The notes under the pieces: model-generated | The model's database searches: none | Seen by the model: the letters and a program-made list of their open reading frames with translations, nothing else | Told to the model about the DNA's origin: nothing | Position numbers and translations under genes: made by a program | Origin: Teratosphaeria epicoccoides | Taxonomy: Eukaryota > Ascomycota > Dothideomycetes > Mycosphaerellales > Teratosphaeriaceae | Reading direction: 5' to 3' | NCBI GenBank assembly: GCA_021401465.1 | Contig: JADDMT010000204.1 | Span: 1-38,140, forward strand | Length of the DNA: 38,140 nucleotides | Shown: positions 33,642 to 38,140 of the stretch, one piece after another | Layout: each line of letters begins with the position of its first letter | Numbering within the stretch: the stretch's first letter is position 1

Positions 33642-34901
33642 TCAACCCTTCTCCAGGTTTTGTCCTTCCACTCTGCTCCTTTCGGCAATCCTGATAGATG
33701 TCCGCCGCGGTGCAGACTTTCCATTCTCGCGTCTCTTGTCTGCCCTACACCCGCCTGCCGCTTGCGTATCCTCTTCCCTCTTCCTTTTCTTCACACGATA
33801 CTTTGGCTTCGGTATTTCGCCCAGGTCCTGCTTGCTCTGCATATGAGCAGCAGCGGCAAGGTGACTTCGAAGGTCGCCATGTGAGATAGCGATGGTAGTT
33901 TCTGAGTCGAAGGTCTCCGAGAAATCGGTTTGGAGTAAGATTAGCTCGCGATCGTCGTCTGCGAGCGGAGCTTCGCTGAGGACCTGCTCTAGCGCGAAGC
34001 TCGGCGCGCCGTCTGCGTCGGGGGTTGCAGGTCCAAGTCGCCAGAGAGAGATCGTCATGCTATAGTCATCGGGATCTGCTCTGCGCTCGTCGGGAGTCTT
34101 GTACCCAATGCTCAGCCTTAGAACGGCGCGGATGTTGTGCTCGGACCATTCGAAATATTTCTCTATTGTCTCGTCATCGGTCACATGTGAGAAGCATGCC
34201 TCAAGCACGAACCCAGGGTAGTGAGCGTCTCGGAAGCCAATAGTCTGGTCCGGACTCTGGTCTGCCGAGTCTCCGCCTTTGTGGAGATGCAGCGATCGCG
34301 AGTGATCTGCGCGCAGTCGATCAGCAACGGGAGCCAGATCAGATCGCGGATGGTTGCGCAGCGACGCCTGGAGCTTGTTCAGGATCTCCTCGATTACGTT
34401 CCTGGCGAGCTGGTCATGAATGGGAAGGGTCATGCGGATCCGGAGGATTTGTGTGGTTGGGTCGTAGCATTCACGAGCCTTGTCAACCGCGAATCGAGCC
34501 GCTTCGAGATAGGCGGGCGGGCGGAGGACTTCCAGAATGCGGCGAAGGTGGCGATAGTGAGTCGGGGTGAGATGGAAGGTGAGATCCCGCTCGCTGTGTC
34601 GACGCCCACGCGCGAGATCTTGATAAGACTCCAAGATCGGTAGAAGAGCTGTAGGTATGTTGTCCTCCTCCTGCTCCTCCTCTTCCTTCTCCTCCGCCGC
34701 CTCCGCCTCGGCACGACTGTCGCTTTGAGCTACTTTTCTTTCGCTTCCTTGGCGTGCTTTTGATGGCGAGGGCACGTCAGGTGGGGTCCCGGCGCTGGTG
34801 GCGGGCGAGGGCGGCGCAACTGCGGGAGCTGACTGGGGAGAGGATGAGGAGGATGCGGTGATGTGCGCGTCGCTCTCGAAAGACACTGCCGGCGACAACA
34901 T
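33642..34901 (-). CDS. Hypothetical protein with PD-(D/E)XK-like segment (419 aa)
   Basis: The longest clean frame of the unique island. The first in-frame ATG is 34901; the open frame extends to a TGA near 34953 but only non-ATG codons precede. Residues ~15-80: low-complexity Ser/Pro/Ala then Glu-rich (EEKEEEEQEED). Residues ~85-200: helical, with HYRHLRRILEVLRPPAYLE and YDPTTQILRIRMTLPIHDQ. Residues ~223-262: FRDAHYPGFVLEACFS, a Tyr, then NIRAVLRLSIGY. This order (Asp, hydrophobic strand, Glu-x-x-x-Ser, then a later strand) resembles the Uma2-type PD-(D/E)XK fold, though the usual Lys is not evident. The C-terminus is basic (KPKYRVKKRKREE), a likely nuclear signal. I recall similar large, recently expanded hypothetical families in ascomycete genomes; function unknown. 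The last gene before the telomeric repeat block. Confidence 0.7.
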   Translation of the reverse strand: MLSPAVSFESDAHITASSSSSPQSAPAVAPPSPATSAGTPPDVPSPSKARQGSERKVAQSDSRAEAEAAEEKEEEEQEEDNIPTALLPILESYQDLARGRRHSERDLTFHLTPTHYRHLRRILEVLRPPAYLEAARFAVDKARECYDPTTQILRIRMTLPIHDQLARNVIEEILNKLQASLRNHPRSDLAPVADRLRADHSRSLHLHKGGDSADQSPDQTIGFRDAHYPGFVLEACFSHVTDDETIEKYFEWSEHNIRAVLRLSIGYKTPDERRADPDDYSMTISLWRLGPATPDADGAPSFALEQVLSEAPLADDDRELILLQTDFSETFDSETTIAISHGDLRSHLAAAAHMQSKQDLGEIPKPKYRVKKRKREEDTQAAGGCRADKRRENGKSAPRRTSIRIAERSRVEGQNLEKG

Positions 34902-35148
34902 CAGTAAAGTCGCATGCGTGTCGATGGCATCCAATCGAGCTGGACTCGATCAGCAGGCTGAAGTTGGTGGTCCTGTCATGTCGAGGTGCGCGGTCGACGG
35001 ACAGCGGGCCGCTCCGTCACTCGGCCCAGACGGCGGTGCGCCGTTGGGAGCGAGTGTGAGATTACTATTGACTTTTCGACTTTCGGACTTCACTTCATGT
35101 TTTCACATGGTATTGTCGGTATTATGACTGCAAACGCAGCGCAAATAG

Positions 35149-35169
35149 CACAGGATTGTGTATCCTGTG
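35149..35169. other. Perfect inverted repeat at the border of unique and RIP-mutated DNA
   Basis: CACAGGAT, five spacer bases, ATCCTGTG. It lies exactly where balanced-composition sequence gives way to TA-rich DNA that continues to the telomere. Confidence 0.5.
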
Positions 35170-36120
35170 ATTAGAGAGTAAAGTGATGTTAGTAGGTACA
35201 AATATTTTCAATTATAGTAACTTCTTTACTATTACTATACTATCTACCTATACTGTTTAACGACTCCTCTACTAAGATACTAGTAATACTGCTGCTAACA
35301 TAGCCTAACAGTAAGTATTTGCAGTGTATTTACACTAGTATTTAGCTAATAGAGCCTTTAGATTATACAAGCTAGCTACCTCTAGCTCCTATAGCTTCTA
35401 GTATATTAGTAATATAGTATGTAACTGTCATAAGGGTAGGTGCTAATAGCAGGAAGGGGATCAGGCATTAGACTTAGAGAGTAGTAAAGAATATTAATAA
35501 TAGCAATTAACCTTGTAACTAACTATACTTGATAAAGTAGAAGGTTAAGTATAAAGCTCCTAATAATTATTACTAACCTTACTATTAACTAAGCCTTAAG
35601 AGGAATAGTCAAATCACATTAGGCAATTATTATTTAGAGAGGTAACAGTAAACAGGAATAATGTAATCTAAATAGAACAAAGGTTAAATTCTAATTAGTA
35701 AGATAATAACATAAGTTAAACATAGTCTAAACTAGAGTCTATCCTGTCTTCCTATATATATAGGAAATCTGTAGCTACTTACTATGCTATACATGCTTGC
35801 TATAGTACATACTCGCTCTAAGGTAAGTAATTACTATTATGAGTATATGTATATGCATAAGTACTTACTCCTTAGTAGTCTCTTTATGTAGTAAGTATAT
35901 GCATACTCCTTTACGCCTAACCTATTCAAGTTACAGCGCTGTCTGTCCTTCTCCTTTTAGCTTAGCTTGTCCTTTAGAGTCATTTAACATTAAATGACAT
36001 GCTATAGTAGCTTCTACTTACATGTTATGATTTAATCTATAATACTATCCCCCTTCTAGCCTAGCTTCGTCCTTAAAGTGTTTAAGTTATAACGTAAGCT
36101 AACCTTGCCTTTTCTTTTAG
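35170..36120. other. RIP-mutated, TA-rich DNA with an LTR fragment
   Basis: No coding frame was recognised. It holds the family-2 LTR fragment (35426-35562) and otherwise diffuse TAG/CTA-rich sequence. Near 36091-36120 a GTAAGCTAAC...CTTTTCTTTTAG string looks like the end of an intron leading into the ORF at 36121. Confidence 0.5.
35426..35562 (-). repeat. LTR fragment, family 2
   Basis: It starts TGTCATAAGGGTAGGTGC, matching 7828 onward for about 137 bp in the same orientation, then loses similarity after AAAGCTCCTAA. It represents only the 3' end of the LTR; the rest is deleted or too mutated to see. Confidence 0.7.
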
Positions 36121-36651
36121 AGGTTAATAATATCTTCTTATTAGAGTACTAACTGTCTAGCTTGCTATCGCTACATTCTTGCTAATCCTCTTCTAGCTTT
36201 CTAGCCTTGTAATTTCTGTTCTAAACAAGGTTACTATTATATTTTCATTGCTAACCTGTCCCTTATGCCTTACGCCGAATGTACCTGTTATAGGAGAGAG
36301 TACATTACTTCCTTATAGGACAAGCTCGATTGTGTAGACAATAAGCTAGCCGCTAAAATCGAGGCTAATAAGAAAGAGATAGATAAGATAATGCAAGAAG
36401 CTCTTTGTCTCTTTAGTTATATGTTAGAGCTCTAAGCTCGCATTAATTAGAACAAGAAGGTTCGTTCTGTAAATAACAAGTGCTTAAATGCGAAGATCGC
36501 TTGCGTTACTTAGGAGGTTAGTCCTTTAGAAAGTAGTAGTATTCCTGACTTCTAAGAGCTTTCGTCTAGTCTTGAAGGAATTAGAGTTCCTTCTCCTTTT
36601 TCTTTTAAAGATGTTATAGGCTAGTCTTCTAATACGCAAGGAAATATATAA
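36121..36651 (+). pseudogene. Cysteine-cluster / coiled-coil ORF antisense to the second chromovirus
   Basis: One phase to TAA 36649-36651, interrupted by TAG/TAA at Gln/Trp-like places. The cysteine part is PCNFCSKQGYYY and then YAECTCYRREYITSL (positions 36205-36315). It has CxxC pairs, with Tyr now at places where Cys is likely. Next comes a strongly amphipathic Lys/Glu/Leu segment (KLAAKIEANKKEIDKIMQEA) predicted as coiled coil, and a Ser/Pro-rich tail. An intron-like acceptor ends at 36120; the first ATG in phase, 36265, is inside the cysteine region, so the start must be upstream. It converges on the pol stop at 36759 with a ~107-bp gap, the same layout as the antisense ORF of copies A and B. 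Function unknown; zinc-dependent DNA binding is an inference. Confidence 0.5.
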
Positions 36652-36758
36652 TTATAAGTTGTCATTATTAAATCAGGCAAGGAAATAAAAGATATAGCTT
36701 ATCTTTTGTTTTCTTGTTAAGTCCTTTTACGTGTTACTAATTCTTAGTAGGTCTAGGT

Positions 36759-37594
36759 TCAATTTTTCTCAAATTCTTGGATCTTCTCCTAGTAGTTTGT
36801 CATGTGGTTTTTTAGTTCCCAGGTATTTTCGGAGTCTAGATATCCTTTCTATTTAACTAGATACTAATTGTTTTTGTAGTCTAGAATTCTTTTAACTTCG
36901 AATTTAGTTTCTTCTTAAGACTTATAATGAAATGTCTCCTGCAAGGGTATGTTAGGGTCCGCTAGTTCTAGTAATAATATGTAGAAGACTAGGTATATCT
37001 TCGCATCTACTAGTAGCTTAAGTTAGTAGTTAACTAGTCCTCTAGACTCTTTAATCAAAAATGGCCTAACTTTCACATAGTCTAGTTTCTTAGTTAATCT
37101 CTAGGTTCTTAGATTCTTTGTTAGGAGGTAGACCTTATCCCCCCTCTTTAGCTAAGGTGCCCTTTTTCGTTTAGCGTTATACTGTCCTATAATCTTCTCT
37201 TAAGACTTAGCAATTACCTCTTGTAATTCCTTATGTACCTACTTTAAGTCTTCTAAAGCGACTATTACCTTATCTGCATGTAGATGTTATAAACACTATT
37301 CCCTGAATAGTCGCAGATGTTTCCTAAAATTAGCGAAGAATAGTAATTATTTTGTAGTCTTAGATTGTTAATTATTTAGTGCAAGTTATGCTATAGGTAG
37401 TAGTAATGCCTAATTATTCTGTATGTAGTTAACGTAGTGTTGTAAATATACCTCTAAGGCCTAGTTCTTAATTTCTGTCTAGCTATCTATCTATAGATAG
37501 TATGCTGTTAAGAGCTTGTACTTAATTCCGAGTGTCGCTATAAGCGTCCTCTAATAGTTTAATGTACGTCTCGAAAATCAAGGCCCTAAGTAGA
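36759..37594 (-). pseudogene. Second Ty3/Gypsy chromovirus: integrase C-terminal half and chromodomain
   Basis: Minus-strand frame ending at TGA 36759-36761. In order: end of the integrase core (TLGIKYKLLTAYYLQIDS, a relic of the LSTAYHPQTDGQTE box; then ALEVYLQHYVNYIQNN), the GPY/F-like region (KRGDKVYLLTKNL...VRPFLIKES), and a chromodomain with YLVKWKGYLDSENTWELK, whose SENTWE is intact. Differences from copies A/B across the integrase show a distinct family. Damage is lighter than in copies A/B but TAG/TAA at Gln/Trp sites are frequent. It is 5'-truncated at about 37594, where palindromic subtelomeric DNA starts; reverse transcriptase and LTRs are missing. Confidence 0.8.
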
Positions 37595-37799
37595 CTAAGT
37601 AACTTGTGTTACTTAGCTTACTTACCTACTTATCTGACTTAGCCTGCTTGTATGTACCCCTAAGAAACTTAGCCTCTCCTAAGCTACTCATGTCGCGGAC
37701 GCGAGTAGCTTAGAGTGCAAGAGTGTTACTAGTAAGTAACTTACTACTAGTAGTATACTAGTAGCAAGTAGCTTAGGCATGCGAGCCAAGCTACTTAAA
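37595..37799. repeat. Cluster of short palindromes next to the telomere
   Basis: Several inverted repeats share the core AAGTAGCTTAG or AAGTAACTTA. One is CTAAGCTACT...AGTAGCTTAG (37680-37714), with a 15-base GC-rich loop. Another is AAGTAGCTT...AAGCTACTT (about 37767-37797). A third cluster of AAGTAAC / GTTACTT words surrounds 37600-37640 and 37718-37760. No ORF. It could be a degraded MITE cluster or a structural subtelomeric element. Confidence 0.55.
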
Positions 37800-38014
37800 T
37801 TAAAACAATTTGCATGTAATAGACGTTAGAGTCATGATTTTAGTTAATACTACACATCCTGTTATTGTCGTACTATGCTCTTTTACTATTAGCACTAGAT
37901 CTGACCTATAACGCAAATTAAGCAGATTTGCTAACACTAAACACATATATAGCTTAAACGCAGCTCTTACGACGCCTCTTGAATTCAAGCAAGCTGCTAT
38001 ATCTAACTTGTGCC
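37800..38014. other. Telomere-adjacent sequence, no gene supported
   Basis: TA-rich DNA between the palindrome cluster and the first TTAGGG. A 62-codon minus-strand frame (37800-37988) exists but has no ATG of its own and no recognisable motif. A remnant of a telomere-linked helicase was considered, but no helicase motif is visible. Confidence 0.4.
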
Positions 38015-38140
38015 TTAGGGTTAGGGTTAGGGTTAGGGTTAGGGTTAGGGTTAGGGTTAGGGTTAGGGTTAGGGTTAGGGTTAGGGTTAGGGTTAGGGTT
38101 AGGGTTAGGGTTAGGGTTAGGGTTAGGGTTAGGGTTAGGG
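38015..38140 (+). repeat. Telomere, (TTAGGG)21
   Basis: Exactly 21 perfect hexamers, 126 bases, running to the last base of the window with the G-rich strand 5' to 3' toward the end. TTAGGG is the usual telomere repeat of filamentous ascomycetes. The array follows ...CTTGTGCC without any degenerate units, so it is a true chromosome end and not an interstitial track. Confidence 0.98.

Noticed and set aside
37800..37988. Telomere-linked RecQ helicase remnant
   Set aside because: The position is right but no helicase motif is visible and the frame lacks an ATG.

Overview
The window is the terminal ~38 kb of a chromosome of a filamentous ascomycete (Pezizomycotina; Dothideomycete-like is a guess). 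It ends at the right in 21 uninterrupted TTAGGG units (38015-38140), with the G-rich strand running to the last base. There are three regions: a repeat block (1 to ~21960), a mixed-sequence island without obvious repeats (~21960-35150), and a second repeat block running into the telomere (35150-38140). Both repeat blocks carry the marks of repeat-induced point mutation (RIP) acting on CpA. Reading frames that keep recognisable protein motifs are broken almost only by TAG/TAA at Gln or Trp positions, Cys and His codons have become Tyr, and CpG is largely spared. All calls in these blocks are therefore relics.

Left block. Two inverted copies of one Ty3/Gypsy chromovirus family dominate. Copy A (+, 788-4941) is the pol 3' end plus the 3' LTR. 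Copy B (-, 10468-18636) is full length, with two 360-bp LTRs and one uninterrupted-phase gag-pol frame of 1655 codons carrying protease, YLDD reverse transcriptase, integrase and chromodomain. Both copies have a long ORF on the opposite strand between pol and the 3' LTR, with its own TATAAAAA box at the same distance from the ATG. A different LTR element (LTR 298-787) abuts copy A's integrase. A solo LTR of that second family sits at 7828-8247 with a 5-bp target duplication.

A separate ORF with a cysteine cluster is split. Its 5' half lies beside copy B (18637-19197, -) and its 3' half beside copy A (4942-5594, +). The same GTAAC duplication lies at both breaks and the frame is continuous across them, so the two Gypsy copies appear to have recombined and inverted the DNA between them.

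Island. GC is balanced and no RIP is visible. Supported genes are a small one-intron single-pass membrane protein (25690-26235, +) and a 419-aa protein with a PD-(D/E)XK-like segment (33642-34901, -). Several short open stretches with coding-like codon use look like decayed exons. There are two minisatellites (17 bp and 19 bp units) and a diverged tandem duplication.

Right block. It holds a fragment of the second LTR family (35426-35562) and the pol end of a second chromovirus (36759-37594, -). Tail to tail with that pol is another cysteine-cluster, coiled-coil ORF (36121-36651, +), followed by a cluster of short palindromes and the telomere. The repeated layout of pol facing an antisense cysteine-cluster ORF in two distinct chromoviruses is the most novel-looking feature of the window. 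No tRNA, rRNA or CRISPR array was recognised.
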